Shown here: one piece after another, positions 8,293-17,081 of the stretch
Numbering within the stretch: position 1 is the stretch's first letter
Layout of the letters: every line of letters begins with the position of its first letter
Source: Pseudomonas entomophila L48
GTDB lineage: Bacteria; Pseudomonadota; Gammaproteobacteria; Pseudomonadales; Pseudomonadaceae
Length of the DNA stretch: 64,000 nucleotides
NCBI RefSeq assembly: GCF_000026105.1
Contig: NC_008027.1
Coordinates: forward strand, 740,501 to 804,500
Direction of reading: 5' to 3'
The notes under the pieces: generated by a model
Database searches by the model: none
Told to the model about the DNA's origin: nothing
What the model saw: the letters and a program-made list of their open reading frames with translations, nothing else
Translations under genes and position numbers: made by a program

Positions 8293-9303
8293 ATGAGCAC
8301 CAAGGCTCTCTATGTGCTGCCCGGCGGCGGCTACGACAAGGTCCAGCTCGGCACCTGCGAAACCGCCGCGCCCCAGGCCGGCGAAATCACCGTGCGCCTG
8401 CACGCCAGCTCCCTCAACTATCACGACTTCGCCGTGGTCAGCGGCATGTGGGGCCCGAGCGAGCGGCGCATTCCCATGGCCGATGGCGCCGGCGAGGTGG
8501 TCGCGGTCGGCGCCGGTGTCAGCGAGTTCAAGGTTGGCGACGCGGTGGTGAGCACCTTCTTCCCCAGTTGGCTCGACGGCCAGGCCCAGGTCGAAGGCTT
8601 CGCCAGCGTGCCGGGTGATGGCATCGACGGTTATGCCCGCGAACAGGTGACCGCCCGCGCCACGTCGTTCACCCACGCGCCCAAGGGCTACAGCCACGCC
8701 GAGGCCGCGACCCTGACTACCGCCGGCCTCACCGCCTGGCGCGCGCTGATGAGCGACGATCACCTCAAGCCGGGCGACAGCGTGCTGGTGCAGGGCACCG
8801 GCGGCGTTTCGATCTTCGCCTTGCAGTTCGCCAAGCTGGCGGGCGCCACGGTGATCGCCACCTCGTCCAGCGATGCCAAGCTGGAGCGCCTCAAGGCCCT
8901 CGGCGCCGATCACCTGGTCAACTACAAGAGCACCCCGGCCTGGGGCGAGAAAGTGCGTGAGCTTACCGGCAACCGCGGCGTCGACCATGTGATCGAAGTG
9001 GGCGGCCCGGCGACGTTGGAGCAATCGATGATCGCCGCGCGCATCGGTGGGCATGTGTCATTGATCGGCATTCTTACCGGGGTGGCGGGGCAGCTGCCGC
9101 TGGTGCAAGCGCTGGTGCGGCAGATCCGCCTGCAGGGGGTGCTGGTGGGCAGCCGCGCGCAGCAGCAGGCGATGGTCCGGGCCATCGACGCCAATGGCCT
9201 GCGGCCGGTGGTGGACAAGCATTTCGAGCTGGAGCAGATGGTCGAGGCATTCAAGTACCAGGAAAGCAACAAGCATTTCGGCAAGATCTGCCTGACCTGG
9301 TGA
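8293..9303 (+). CDS. Zinc-type alcohol dehydrogenase-like NAD(P)-dependent oxidoreductase
   Basis: A 336-residue medium-chain dehydrogenase/reductase. It has the N-terminal GroES-like fold (LHASSLNYHDFAVVSG, then ADGAGEVVAVGAGVSEFKVGD) and a Rossmann half with VLVQGTGGVSIFALQFAKLAGA. The cysteine and histidine residues that bind catalytic zinc in true alcohol dehydrogenases are not evident at the expected place (LNYHD), which points to a zinc-free, quinone-oxidoreductase-like member. The start at 8293 has GGAG six bases upstream; the ATG at 8281 overlaps that ribosome site and is less likely. The substrate is unknown. Confidence 0.87.
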   Translation: MSTKALYVLPGGGYDKVQLGTCETAAPQAGEITVRLHASSLNYHDFAVVSGMWGPSERRIPMADGAGEVVAVGAGVSEFKVGDAVVSTFFPSWLDGQAQVEGFASVPGDGIDGYAREQVTARATSFTHAPKGYSHAEAATLTTAGLTAWRALMSDDHLKPGDSVLVQGTGGVSIFALQFAKLAGATVIATSSSDAKLERLKALGADHLVNYKSTPAWGEKVRELTGNRGVDHVIEVGGPATLEQSMIAARIGGHVSLIGILTGVAGQLPLVQALVRQIRLQGVLVGSRAQQQAMVRAIDANGLRPVVDKHFELEQMVEAFKYQESNKHFGKICLTW

Positions 9304-9339
9304 ACAATTACAGCCCCTTTGGGCTTTTCGGATCGCCGC

Positions 9340-9467
9340 GAAGCTGGCACCGGCTTTGCCGGTGTTCGCCAGCAAAGCTGGCTCCTACACGGATCGCGCA
9401 AGGCTTGAGGTTGGCGCGGTCGGGGGTAGGAGCGGCTTCAGCCGCGATCACCCGCGCAGCGGGTGCC
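9340..9467. repeat. Composite REP region
   Basis: Contains a REP of the CACCGGCTTTGCCGGTG type, an AGCTGGCTCCTAC element, and then a TAGGAGCGGCTTCAGCC element with its CACCCGCGCAGCGGGTG hairpin. It separates the convergent oxidoreductase and acetyltransferase genes. Confidence 0.8.
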
Positions 9468-9475
9468 AGGAGCAA

Positions 9476-10369
9476 TCAAGTGTGCGAGAGCATTGGAAAA
9501 CGCATCGGCGCCTGATCGAGCGGTGTCTCTGACGCACCCCAGACGAACAGCGCATCGTCGTTATCCACAACCCGCGTGGCGAAACCTTCGTCCCGCAAAG
9601 GCGTGAACCCCAGCACCACCTCCCGCGTTTCAGGCCGTACCAGTTCCGGCAGCACCTCGTGCAGCTCCACCACCCGGGCGCAGAACACATCCACCAGCAC
9701 CATCCGCTCGCCTTCGTGCTCCACCACCACATACGCCTCATGCCGAGGCGAATAGAACAACGCCTCCCGGTATGGCCCGTCGCAATAGAACATCATCAGC
9801 GCCACATTGGGCATCAGGCTCAACCGGGCCTGTGGACAACTGCCCGCCACCACCGCCATGAAGGGCTGCAGTTGCCCGCCGTCATCCAGGTCTACCGGGT
9901 GGAAACTGCTGACGCAACGTTGCCCGAACCACTTCAGGTAGTGCTCCTGCTCGACCACCCGGCGAAAGCCGAACTTCGGATAGAAATCCAGCACGGTGCT
10001 ATTGGCGAACAGGAACAACAGGTCGCAAGGTGAGGCCCAGCGCTGCACCAGGCACTCCATCAGGTGGCGGCTGTAGCCCCGGCCACGGGCCTCGGGCCGG
10101 GTCATCGCCGTGCCGATCTGCGCGCAATGCAGGTACTGCCCTTCGTGGATGAAGGCCAGCGGGCTGACCGAGACATTGGCCAGCATCCGCCCGTGGCGAA
10201 CCAGTGAGCAGGGCTGGTAGTTGTCCTCCCAGAAGCCCGCCACGTACCAGGCTTCGAAATCGAAGCCGTAGGTCTGTTCGGTCAGGGCGTTCAGCTCGCC
10301 ACGCAGGTGCGAGTCGTCGCGGTAGTGTTCGACCTGCTCGAGGTCGGGGTCGTCGAGGATGATCGCCAT
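9476..10369 (-). CDS. GNAT-family N-acetyltransferase
   Basis: A 297-residue protein whose first half is a GNAT domain. The acetyl-CoA loop is RPEARGRGYSRHLMECLVQR, followed by VLDFYPKFGFRRVVEQEHY, the usual end of the fold. The second half (about residues 160-297) has no motif I recognise and may be a substrate-binding extension. The chosen ATG (MAIILDDPDLEQVEHY) has GGAAC just upstream; an ATG 12 codons earlier is possible. Function beyond acetyl transfer is unknown. Confidence 0.8.
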   Translation of the reverse strand: MAIILDDPDLEQVEHYRDDSHLRGELNALTEQTYGFDFEAWYVAGFWEDNYQPCSLVRHGRMLANVSVSPLAFIHEGQYLHCAQIGTAMTRPEARGRGYSRHLMECLVQRWASPCDLLFLFANSTVLDFYPKFGFRRVVEQEHYLKWFGQRCVSSFHPVDLDDGGQLQPFMAVVAGSCPQARLSLMPNVALMMFYCDGPYREALFYSPRHEAYVVVEHEGERMVLVDVFCARVVELHEVLPELVRPETREVVLGFTPLRDEGFATRVVDNDDALFVWGASETPLDQAPMRFPMLSHT

Positions 10370-10453
10370 GGTGTCCGTTCCAGGCTGTGAAGAGGGGAGA
10401 TACATTAACGCCGATGGGAAGGAAAAGCTGTAATCAACTGTGCCCCACCGACC

Positions 10454-11125
10454 TTATTCCGGCACCAACCGATCGCGGCTGTTGGACAGGTGCAGGCACA
10501 TCGCCGCGCGGGCCGCATCCGGGTCCTGGCGGCGGATGGCGTTGAGGATCGCTTCATGCTCCAGGTTCGCCAGGTAGGCATGCCCCGCCAGCTTCGCCCC
10601 CGCGCGCTCGGCCAGCGCCACGCGGTTGCGCGGGATCAGCGCGCTGCCCAGGTGCGCCATCATCTCGCTGAAGTACAGGTTGCCGGTGGCCTCGGCGATC
10701 AGCAGGTGGAAACGCCGGTCGGCCTCGATGCAGCTGTCGCCCGCGGCGGCCAGGTCCTGGTAGTCGTCCAGTGCCAGGCGCATCTGTAGCAGATGCCGGT
10801 CGTCGCGGCGCAGGGCGGCGAGGGCGGCGGCCTGGCCTTCCAGGCCGATGCGCAGCTCCAGCAAGTCGCGCACGCTGGCCGCGCTGTCGGCGGCGACCCG
10901 CAGCCCGGACTGGGCCTGGCGTTCGATGACGAAGGTGCCGATGCCATGGCGCGTTTCCACCAGCCCCGAAGCCTGCAGCTTCGACAGGGCCTCACGGACC
11001 ACGGTGCGGCTGATGGCGTGCTCGCGCACCAGGGTGTTTTCCGAAGGCAGCCGGTCACCGGGCGCGTAGGTGCCGTGGAGGATCTGCTGGGTCAGGCGTG
11101 AGACCAGGTCGTGGGCGCGGGACAT
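10454..11125 (-). CDS. GntR/FadR-family transcriptional regulator of the glucarate genes
   Basis: A 223-residue repressor-type regulator. The N-terminal winged helix includes HGTYAPGDRLPSENTLVREH and SRTVVREALSKLQASGLVE; the C-terminal FCD effector domain follows (RFHLLIAEATGN). It is divergent from the MFS permease and gudD, so it most likely controls them in response to glucarate, galactarate or a related sugar acid. Two perfect palindromes of the FadR-subfamily form TTGTnnnACAA lie in the intergenic region, one 43 bases upstream of this gene. The effector is inferred from context only. Confidence 0.87.
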   Translation of the reverse strand: MSRAHDLVSRLTQQILHGTYAPGDRLPSENTLVREHAISRTVVREALSKLQASGLVETRHGIGTFVIERQAQSGLRVAADSAASVRDLLELRIGLEGQAAALAALRRDDRHLLQMRLALDDYQDLAAAGDSCIEADRRFHLLIAEATGNLYFSEMMAHLGSALIPRNRVALAERAGAKLAGHAYLANLEHEAILNAIRRQDPDAARAAMCLHLSNSRDRLVPE

Positions 11126-11167
11126 CAGGGGTTCTCGGAAAGTGAGGACATGAACATCGTCAGGTTA

Positions 11168-11180
11168 CTTGTATGACAAG
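11168..11180. promoter_or_regulatory. Probable GntR operator, proximal to the regulator gene
   Basis: A perfect palindrome, CTTGTATGACAAG (five-base arms, three-base spacer), fitting the TNGTnnnACNA consensus known for FadR-subfamily GntR regulators. Its position 43 bases upstream of the regulator suggests autoregulation. Confidence 0.6.
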
Positions 11181-11311
11181 CTGAGGATAGTAATTTTTTT
11201 CATCCTGAATTTGGCAACTGGCTGGCGCCTTTGACCCGACTGTTAGTGAGATTTTTGGCGATTTTAATCCGATAAGCCGCTTGTATTTTGCCTGTTAGCT
11301 ACAAAATTCGT

Positions 11312-11324
11312 GTTGTCGTACAAC
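11312..11324. promoter_or_regulatory. Probable GntR operator, proximal to the sugar-acid permease
   Basis: A perfect palindrome, GTTGTCGTACAAC, with the same TTGTnnnACAA core as the site at 11168. It lies 90 bases upstream of the permease start, a suitable place for repression of the permease-gudD operon. Confidence 0.6.
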
Positions 11325-11414
11325 TTGCTCGGGAATATGCTCATTTCTGCCTGGAGGTCAGACAACCACCTGTCCACTCCAGCCCCCAATAAAAACAATG
11401 AGTGGGAGCCCCCC

Positions 11415-12743
11415 ATGAACAACACCCTCGCTCCGTCCGCGCCTGCGCTCGCCAGCGCGGTGGCCAAGGTCAAGCGCCATGTCCTGCCGCTGTTCGTCAT
11501 CATGTTCATCGTCAACTACCTGGACCGCGTCAACATCGGCTTCGTCCGCCCCCACCTGGAAAGCGACCTGGGCATCAGCGCGGCGGCCTATGGTTTTGGC
11601 GCCGGGCTGTTCTTCATCGGCTACGCGCTGTTCGAGGTGCCGTCGAACATGCTCCTGCAGCGGGTTGGCGCGCGCCTGTGGCTGACCCGCATCATGTTCA
11701 CCTGGGGCCTGGTGGCCACGGCCATGGCCTTCGTGCAGACCGAGACCCAGTTCTACGTGCTGCGCTTCCTGCTCGGGGTGGCCGAGGCCGGCTTCTTCCC
11801 CGGCGTGATCTACTACTTCACCCGCTGGTTGCCGGCCGCCGAGCGCGGCAAGGCCATCGCCATCTTCCTCAGCGGCTCGGCCTTCGCCTCGCTGATCTCC
11901 GGCCCGCTGGCCGGGGCGTTGATGCAGATCCAGGGCATGGGCCTGCACGGCTGGCAGTGGATGCTGTTCATCGAGGGCATGGCCTCGGTGACGCTGTGCT
12001 TTTTCGTGTTCTTCTGGCTTGACTCCAAGCCCCACGACGCCAAGTGGCTGAGCCGCGAAGAGCAGGACGCGCTGGTGGCCGCCATCGACCAGGAGCAGCG
12101 CGAGCGCGAGGCCGGCGGCGTGGCCAAGGTGTCGGCCTGGCGCCTGCTCAAGGATCGCCAGATCGTGCTGTTCTGCCTGATCTACTTCTGCATCCAGCTG
12201 ACCATCTACGCCGCGACCTTCTGGCTGCCGAGCATCATCAAGCGCATGGGCGAGCTGAGCGACCTGCAGGTGGGCTTCTTCAACTCGATCCCCTGGCTGA
12301 TCTCGATCATCGCCATGTACGCCTTCGCCGCCTGCGCCAAGCGCTGGAAGTTCCAGCAGGCCTGGGTCGCCGCGGCGCTGCTGGTGGCGGCCTGTGGCAT
12401 GTTCATGTCCACCACCGGTGGCCCGGTGTTCGCCTTCGTCGCCGTGTGCTTCGCCGCCATCGGCTTCAAGGCCGCCTCGTCGCTGTTCTGGCCGATCCCC
12501 CAGGGTTACCTGGATGCGCGCATCGCCGCGGCGGTGATCGCCCTGATCAACTCGGTGGGCAACCTCGGCGGCTTCGTCGCGCCCACCACCTTCGGCTTGC
12601 TGGAGCAGCAGACCGGCTCGATCCAGGGCGGCCTGTACGGCCTGGCGGTGACCTCGGTGCTGGCCGCCATCGCCGTGTTCTTCGTGCGCATGCGCCCAAA
12701 GGGCGTTGCTTCCCCTGACCTCAAGGCCGCTTCGGCCAACTGA
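11415..12743 (+). CDS. gudP: MFS sugar-acid permease (glucarate/galactarate type)
   Basis: A 442-residue major-facilitator protein of the anion:cation symporter family with about twelve membrane segments. The first loop has [20 protein letters not shown], and the region around [20 protein letters not shown] matches glucarate, galactarate and phthalate transporters. The ATG at 11415 is preceded by GGGAGCC; the frame is open upstream but without coding character. It is followed after 14 bases by gudD, so uptake and first catabolic step are co-transcribed. The exact sugar acid is inferred from gudD. Confidence 0.88.
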   Translation: MNNTLAPSAPALASAVAKVKRHVLPLFVIMFIVNYLDRVNIGFVRPHLESDLGISAAAYGFGAGLFFIGYALFEVPSNMLLQRVGARLWLTRIMFTWGLVATAMAFVQTETQFYVLRFLLGVAEAGFFPGVIYYFTRWLPAAERGKAIAIFLSGSAFASLISGPLAGALMQIQGMGLHGWQWMLFIEGMASVTLCFFVFFWLDSKPHDAKWLSREEQDALVAAIDQEQREREAGGVAKVSAWRLLKDRQIVLFCLIYFCIQLTIYAATFWLPSIIKRMGELSDLQVGFFNSIPWLISIIAMYAFAACAKRWKFQQAWVAAALLVAACGMFMSTTGGPVFAFVAVCFAAIGFKAASSLFWPIPQGYLDARIAAAVIALINSVGNLGGFVAPTTFGLLEQQTGSIQGGLYGLAVTSVLAAIAVFFVRMRPKGVASPDLKAASAN

Positions 12744-12757
12744 TTGAGAGAGACACC

Positions 12758-14113
12758 ATGAACCTGCAGACAACCCCACAGGCCCACCTCGGCACCCCGG
12801 TGGTCACCGACCTGCGCGTGGTCCCGGTGGCCGGCCACGACAGCATGCTGCTCAACCTCAGCGGTGCCCATGGCCCGTTCTTCACCCGCAATATCGTGGT
12901 ACTGCGCGACAGTGCCGGCAACACCGGGCTGGGCGAAGTCCCCGGTGGCGAAAAGATCCGCCAGACCCTGGAGGATGCCCGGGCACTGGTGGTCGGCCAG
13001 CCCATCGGCCATTACCAGCGGGTGCTCAACGCCATGCGCCAGACCTTCGCCAACCGTGATGCGGGTGGGCGAGGGCTGCAGACCTTCGACCTGCGTATCA
13101 CCGTGCATGCGGTCACCGCCATGGAGTCGGCCCTGCTCGATCTGCTCGGCCAGCACCTGGGTGTGCCCATGGCTGCATTGCTGGGCGAGGGGCAGCAGCG
13201 CGAGGCGGTGAAAATGCTGGGGTACCTGTTCTACATCGGTGATCGCCAGCGCACCGACCTGGCCTACCGCAACGAGGCCGATGCCGACGACGCCTGGTTC
13301 CGCCTGCGCCATGAACAGGCCCTGACCCCTGAAGCGGTGGTACGCCTGGCCGAAGCCGCCAAGGCCCGCTATGGCTTCAACGACTTCAAGCTCAAGGGCG
13401 GTGTACTGCGCGGTGAAGAGGAGATGGAGGCGGTCATCGCCCTGGCCGAGCGCTTCCCTGATGCGCGTATCACCCTCGACCCCAATGGCGCCTGGTCGTT
13501 GCAGGAAGCCATCGCCCTGTGCCGCGACAAGCACCAGGTGCTGGCCTACGCCGAAGACCCTTGCGGTGCCGAAAACGGTTACTCCGGGCGCGAGGTGATG
13601 GCCGAGTTTCGCCGCGCCACCGGCCTGCCCACCGCCACCAACATGATCGCCACCGACTGGCGGCAGATGGGCCATGCGATCCAGTCGCAAGCGGTGGACA
13701 TCCCCTTGGCCGACCCGCACTTCTGGACCTTGCAGGGCTCGGTGCGGGTGGCGCAGATGTGCCATGACTGGGGGCTGACCTGGGGCTCGCATTCGAACAA
13801 CCACTTCGATATCTCGCTGGCCATGTTCACCCAGGTGGCGGCTGCCGCGCCGGGCGAGATCACCGCGATCGACACCCACTGGATCTGGCAGGACGGCCAG
13901 CGCCTGACCCGCGAGCCGTTGCGCATCGTCGAGGGGCATGTGCGGGTGCCCGAGCGGCCTGGGCTTGGGGTCGAGCTGGACGAAGACCAGTTGGCCAAGG
14001 CCCATGCGTGCTATCGCACCATGGGGTTGGGCGCGCGGGACGACAGCGTGGCCATGCAGTACCTGGTGCCGGGGTGGGCCTTCGACAACAAGCGGCCGTG
14101 CCTGGTGCGCTGA
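12758..14113 (+). CDS. gudD: Glucarate dehydratase
   Basis: A 451-residue enolase-superfamily enzyme that dehydrates D-glucarate to 5-dehydro-4-deoxyglucarate. Family signatures are [18 protein letters not shown] near the N terminus, the catalytic KLKGGV lysine motif, metal ligands in [10 protein letters not shown] and YAEDPCG, NMIATDW, and the catalytic histidine in [16 protein letters not shown]. The length matches characterised GudD proteins (about 446-450). Ribosome site GAGAGAG precedes the ATG. Confidence 0.94.
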   Translation: MNLQTTPQAHLGTPVVTDLRVVPVAGHDSMLLNLSGAHGPFFTRNIVVLRDSAGNTGLGEVPGGEKIRQTLEDARALVVGQPIGHYQRVLNAMRQTFANRDAGGRGLQTFDLRITVHAVTAMESALLDLLGQHLGVPMAALLGEGQQREAVKMLGYLFYIGDRQRTDLAYRNEADADDAWFRLRHEQALTPEAVVRLAEAAKARYGFNDFKLKGGVLRGEEEMEAVIALAERFPDARITLDPNGAWSLQEAIALCRDKHQVLAYAEDPCGAENGYSGREVMAEFRRATGLPTATNMIATDWRQMGHAIQSQAVDIPLADPHFWTLQGSVRVAQMCHDWGLTWGSHSNNHFDISLAMFTQVAAAAPGEITAIDTHWIWQDGQRLTREPLRIVEGHVRVPERPGLGVELDEDQLAKAHACYRTMGLGARDDSVAMQYLVPGWAFDNKRPCLVR

Positions 14114-14119
14114 GGCAGC

Positions 14120-14183
14120 TTCGCCGGCAAGCCGGCTCCTACGGATTCGGCGCGGTCCCTGTAGGAGCCGGCTTGCCGGCGAA
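14120..14183. repeat. REP inverted pair (GCCGGCAAGCCGGCTCC type)
   Basis: Perfect 22-base inverted arms at 14120-14141 and 14162-14183 with core TTCGCCGGCAAGCCGGCTCC, located just after gudD. Same family as the pair at 2017. Confidence 0.92.
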
Positions 14184-14221
14184 AGGGCCAGTAGGGTCCA
14201 TGCAAAAAAATTCCTGCTGCC

Positions 14222-14289
14222 ACCGGCATTCCCGGTCGGGCGTAGGCAGACGCCCGTGCAGCACCGCCCCGGTAACCCGGGGCTTTTTT
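14222..14289 (+). ncRNA. Candidate small RNA or structured 3' end with three stem-loops
   Basis: Three consecutive perfect hairpins can be drawn: ACCGG-cattc-CCGGT (14222-14236), GGGCGT-aggcag-ACGCCC (14238-14255) and GCCCCGG-taa-CCCGGGGC followed by six T residues (14266-14289). This is the shape of a short sRNA with its own terminator, or a processed 3' UTR of gudD. No promoter could be assigned and no known family recognised. Confidence 0.35.
14266..14289 (+). terminator. Rho-independent terminator after gudD
   Basis: GC-rich hairpin CCCCGGTAACCCGGGG followed by TTTTTT on the plus strand, ending a few bases from the convergent GNAT/C39 gene. Confidence 0.85.
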
Positions 14290-14292
14290 CGT

Positions 14293-15390
14293 TTACGCCG
14301 CCGTTGCGTACACCACCACCGCCGCACGCAGCTTGCGCCCACCGAAAAGGCTCATGCGCTGGAACTCCTGGTGGCTCACCGGCAGGTGCTGGCAATCCAG
14401 TGCCTGGCGATGGCGCCCATGGTCGATGTCGGGGTCGTGCAGGTAGACGAAATCGTCGTCACAGGCGGTGACCAGCACCCAGTGCGGCGCCTTGCTGCCG
14501 GTCAGCCGGTAGTTGCTGATCAGCACCAGTGCCAGGCCGCCTTCGGCCAGTACCCTGGGCAGGTCGGGCGCCTGCCGGGCGATTGCCACTTCGCTATCGC
14601 GCAACTCGGCGCAGAAGTCCTCATGCACCAGGCGCATGACCTCTTTCTTGCCCGCCTGGCGCACCCCCTCGAGAAACAACGGCCCATCGGTATTGAGCAG
14701 CAGCCGCACGCGAAAGCCCCGGCGCCATGCGGCCAGGGCCAGGCCGTGGGGGCTGCAGCCGCCGTGGCCGGAGGTCATGAACACGGTGGTCGCCTCACGC
14801 CACAGGCGCAGTTCCTCACGGCGGGTGGGCAGGCGTTGCGGTTGCAGGGCCGCCATGGCCATCAGCAGGCAGGCCGGGCCACAGGTGAAGTCGGTGGTCT
14901 GGGCGTAGTAGGGCACCGGGCGTGTCTCGCCCGTCGGGTGCTGGAGGATGCGCTTCTCGTAGCGCAGGGCACTGGCGTGGTCTTCGTAGTAGTCGTCCAC
15001 CTGGGCGAAGCGCCGGTAGCCATGACGTTCGTACAAGGCAATGGCCGTGGGGTTGTCGGTGCGCACCTCCAGCCGCAGGTAGGCGCGCTCGTGGTCCAGG
15101 GCGCAACGTTCGGCCTGCTCCAGCAGGCGCGCGCCTAGCCCCTGGCCGCGTGCCTGTTCGGCGATGGCGATGGAGTACAGGCGCGCCAACGACGTACCGC
15201 GATGGAACAGCAGCAACGCATAGCCCATCAATTGGCCGTCACGTTGGGCCACCAGCAGGCTGGCGTTGGCATGGGAGAGCATCCAGCGGAAGCTGCGCGG
15301 GGTGAGCCGGTCCAGGGCGAAGCACTGGTTCTCCAGTGCCAGCAAGGCCGGCAGGTCTTCGACAGTTGCCAGGCGAAATTCGATGTGCAT
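14293..15390 (-). CDS. GNAT acetyltransferase fused to a C39-like cysteine peptidase
   Basis: A 365-residue two-domain protein. Residues 1-150 form a RimI-like GNAT domain with the acetyl-CoA loop EQARGQGLGARLLEQAE and NPTAIALYERHGYRRF. Residues 155-365 form a papain-like C39 domain: catalytic Cys in TTDFTCGPACLLMA, catalytic His in KAPHWVLVTACDDDFVYLHD with an Asp nearby. C39 domains normally cleave double-glycine leader peptides, but here no ABC transporter is attached. It is divergent from a RimK-like ATP-grasp ligase 92 bases away, which suggests a shared role in making, modifying or trimming a peptide. Target unknown. Confidence 0.87.
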   Translation of the reverse strand: MHIEFRLATVEDLPALLALENQCFALDRLTPRSFRWMLSHANASLLVAQRDGQLMGYALLLFHRGTSLARLYSIAIAEQARGQGLGARLLEQAERCALDHERAYLRLEVRTDNPTAIALYERHGYRRFAQVDDYYEDHASALRYEKRILQHPTGETRPVPYYAQTTDFTCGPACLLMAMAALQPQRLPTRREELRLWREATTVFMTSGHGGCSPHGLALAAWRRGFRVRLLLNTDGPLFLEGVRQAGKKEVMRLVHEDFCAELRDSEVAIARQAPDLPRVLAEGGLALVLISNYRLTGSKAPHWVLVTACDDDFVYLHDPDIDHGRHRQALDCQHLPVSHQEFQRMSLFGGRKLRAAVVVYATAA

Positions 15391-15482
15391 AGGGCCGCCG
15401 TAAAAGTTGCGTAATGAAACGGGACATTCGAAAAACTTCGTGCTTAATAGAAACCGTGTCTACCCAACACAGGGCTTCCAAC

Positions 15483-17069
15483 ATGTCTTCGTTTCAGGAA
15501 CCTTTACCGGCATGGTCCGGGGAAAGTTCAAACTCAAGTGCAACTGGCGTTATTTATCCACTGCAGCTGGACAACAAGTCAAGTCAGTTGGTGATCATCG
15601 TGGAGCGGCGTGATGACTGGGCTTCGTACCTGCCGAGCGAAGATGTTGTGACGGCCCAGGAATACCTGGAGCAGTCGCGCGATACCGACAGTGGCAAGCG
15701 TGTACAAGTCATAAACTTATGTCGTAACTATAAATATCTAGGCCACGGTTATTATTGTTCGTTGTTGGCCGAGGCGCGCGGCCACAACGTCATTCCGTCG
15801 GTCAAAAGTATCAGCGAGTTGACCCGCAAGTCGTTATACGGATTGGCCCTCGACGAAATGGCGCGCAGCCTGGAAAGCGCCTTGGCCAATCACCCCTACG
15901 GTGAAACCGAAGGCTTCACCCTGACCCTGTATTTCGGCCGTACCGACCTGGAACCGCTGCAGGACATTGCCCGCCAGCTGTTCGAAAGTTTCCCTTGCCC
16001 GATCCTGCTGGTGGAGTTCCGCAAGACCAGCACCTGGCATATCGCCGGGGTCAAGGCCGGCGCGCTGCACAAACTGCGCGAAGACCAGCAGGATCAATTC
16101 GCCAATGCCCTCGATGGTTTCAGCCGCAGGATCTGGCGCCAGCCGCGTTCGCGCCGGGTGGCGCGCTACGACCTGGCGATTCTCCACGACCCTGATGAAG
16201 CGTTGCCGCCGTCCAACCCCAAGGCGCTGGAGCGCTTCATCCGTGCCGGGCACCAGCTGGGAGTCGATGTCGAACTGATCGGCAAGAAAGACTACGCCCG
16301 CCTGGCCGAATACGACGCCCTGCTGATCCGCGAGACCACCAGCGTTGACAACCACACCTACCGCTTCGCCAAGAAGGCCGAGAGCGAAGGGCTGGTGGTG
16401 ATGGACGACCCGGCGTCGATCCTGCGCTGCACCAACAAGGTCTACCTGACCGACCTGCTGCGCAGCCATCGCCTGGCCATGCCGGCCAGCGAGATCCTCT
16501 ACCGCGACAACCCCCAGGCACTGGAAGGCATCGGCGAGCGGTTGGGCTTCCCGCTGGTGCTGAAGATCCCCGACGGTTGTTTCTCCCGGGGCGTGATCAA
16601 GGTCAAGGACCACGCCGAACTCCTGGCCGCCACCGCCGAACTGTTCGAACACTCGGTACTGCTGCTGGCCCAGGAATACCTCTACACCGAATACGACTGG
16701 CGCATCGGCGTGCTCAACCGCAAGCCGATCTTCGCCTGCCAGTACTTCATGTCCAAGGGCCACTGGCAGATCTTCAACCACCAGGCCCAGCGTGACGAGG
16801 TCAACGGCGAGTGCCGCACCCTGGCCGTGCACGAGGCGCCGCGGGCGGTGGTGGAGCTGGCGGTGAAGGCCGCCAACCTGATCGGCGACGGCCTGTACGG
16901 GGTCGACCTCAAGCAGGTCGGCGAGCGGGTGGTGGTGATCGAAGTGAACGACAACCCCAACCTCGACGCCGGCATCGAGGATGCCTACCTGCACGACGAC
17001 CTCTATACCCTGGTGCTGGAGGAATTCATCCGCCGCCTGGAGCAGAAGCGCCGGGGGCAAGCCTGGTAA
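15483..17069 (+). CDS. RimK-like ATP-grasp ligase with N-terminal extension
   Basis: A 528-residue protein. The N-terminal 200 residues (VIIVERRDDWASYLPSEDV onward) are an extension of unknown function. The C-terminal half is a RimK-type ATP-grasp with LGFPLVLKIPDGCFSRGVIK, LAQEYLYTEYDWRIGVLN, YGVDLKQVGERVVVIEVNDN and PNLDAG (magnesium ligands). ATP-grasp ligases of this group join an amino acid to a carboxyl group through an acyl-phosphate. I choose the ATG giving MSSFQEPLPAWSGE; an ATG 23 codons upstream is possible. Close spacing to the next gene (12 bases) suggests co-transcription with the CorA-like gene. Confidence 0.87.
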   Translation: MSSFQEPLPAWSGESSNSSATGVIYPLQLDNKSSQLVIIVERRDDWASYLPSEDVVTAQEYLEQSRDTDSGKRVQVINLCRNYKYLGHGYYCSLLAEARGHNVIPSVKSISELTRKSLYGLALDEMARSLESALANHPYGETEGFTLTLYFGRTDLEPLQDIARQLFESFPCPILLVEFRKTSTWHIAGVKAGALHKLREDQQDQFANALDGFSRRIWRQPRSRRVARYDLAILHDPDEALPPSNPKALERFIRAGHQLGVDVELIGKKDYARLAEYDALLIRETTSVDNHTYRFAKKAESEGLVVMDDPASILRCTNKVYLTDLLRSHRLAMPASEILYRDNPQALEGIGERLGFPLVLKIPDGCFSRGVIKVKDHAELLAATAELFEHSVLLLAQEYLYTEYDWRIGVLNRKPIFACQYFMSKGHWQIFNHQAQRDEVNGECRTLAVHEAPRAVVELAVKAANLIGDGLYGVDLKQVGERVVVIEVNDNPNLDAGIEDAYLHDDLYTLVLEEFIRRLEQKRRGQAW

Positions 17070-17081
17070 CGAGGTGCTGGC

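Noticed and set aside
11358-14395. Long minus-strand frames opposite the permease and gudD
   Set aside because: Shadows of GC-rich genes; no ribosome sites and no family-like sequence.
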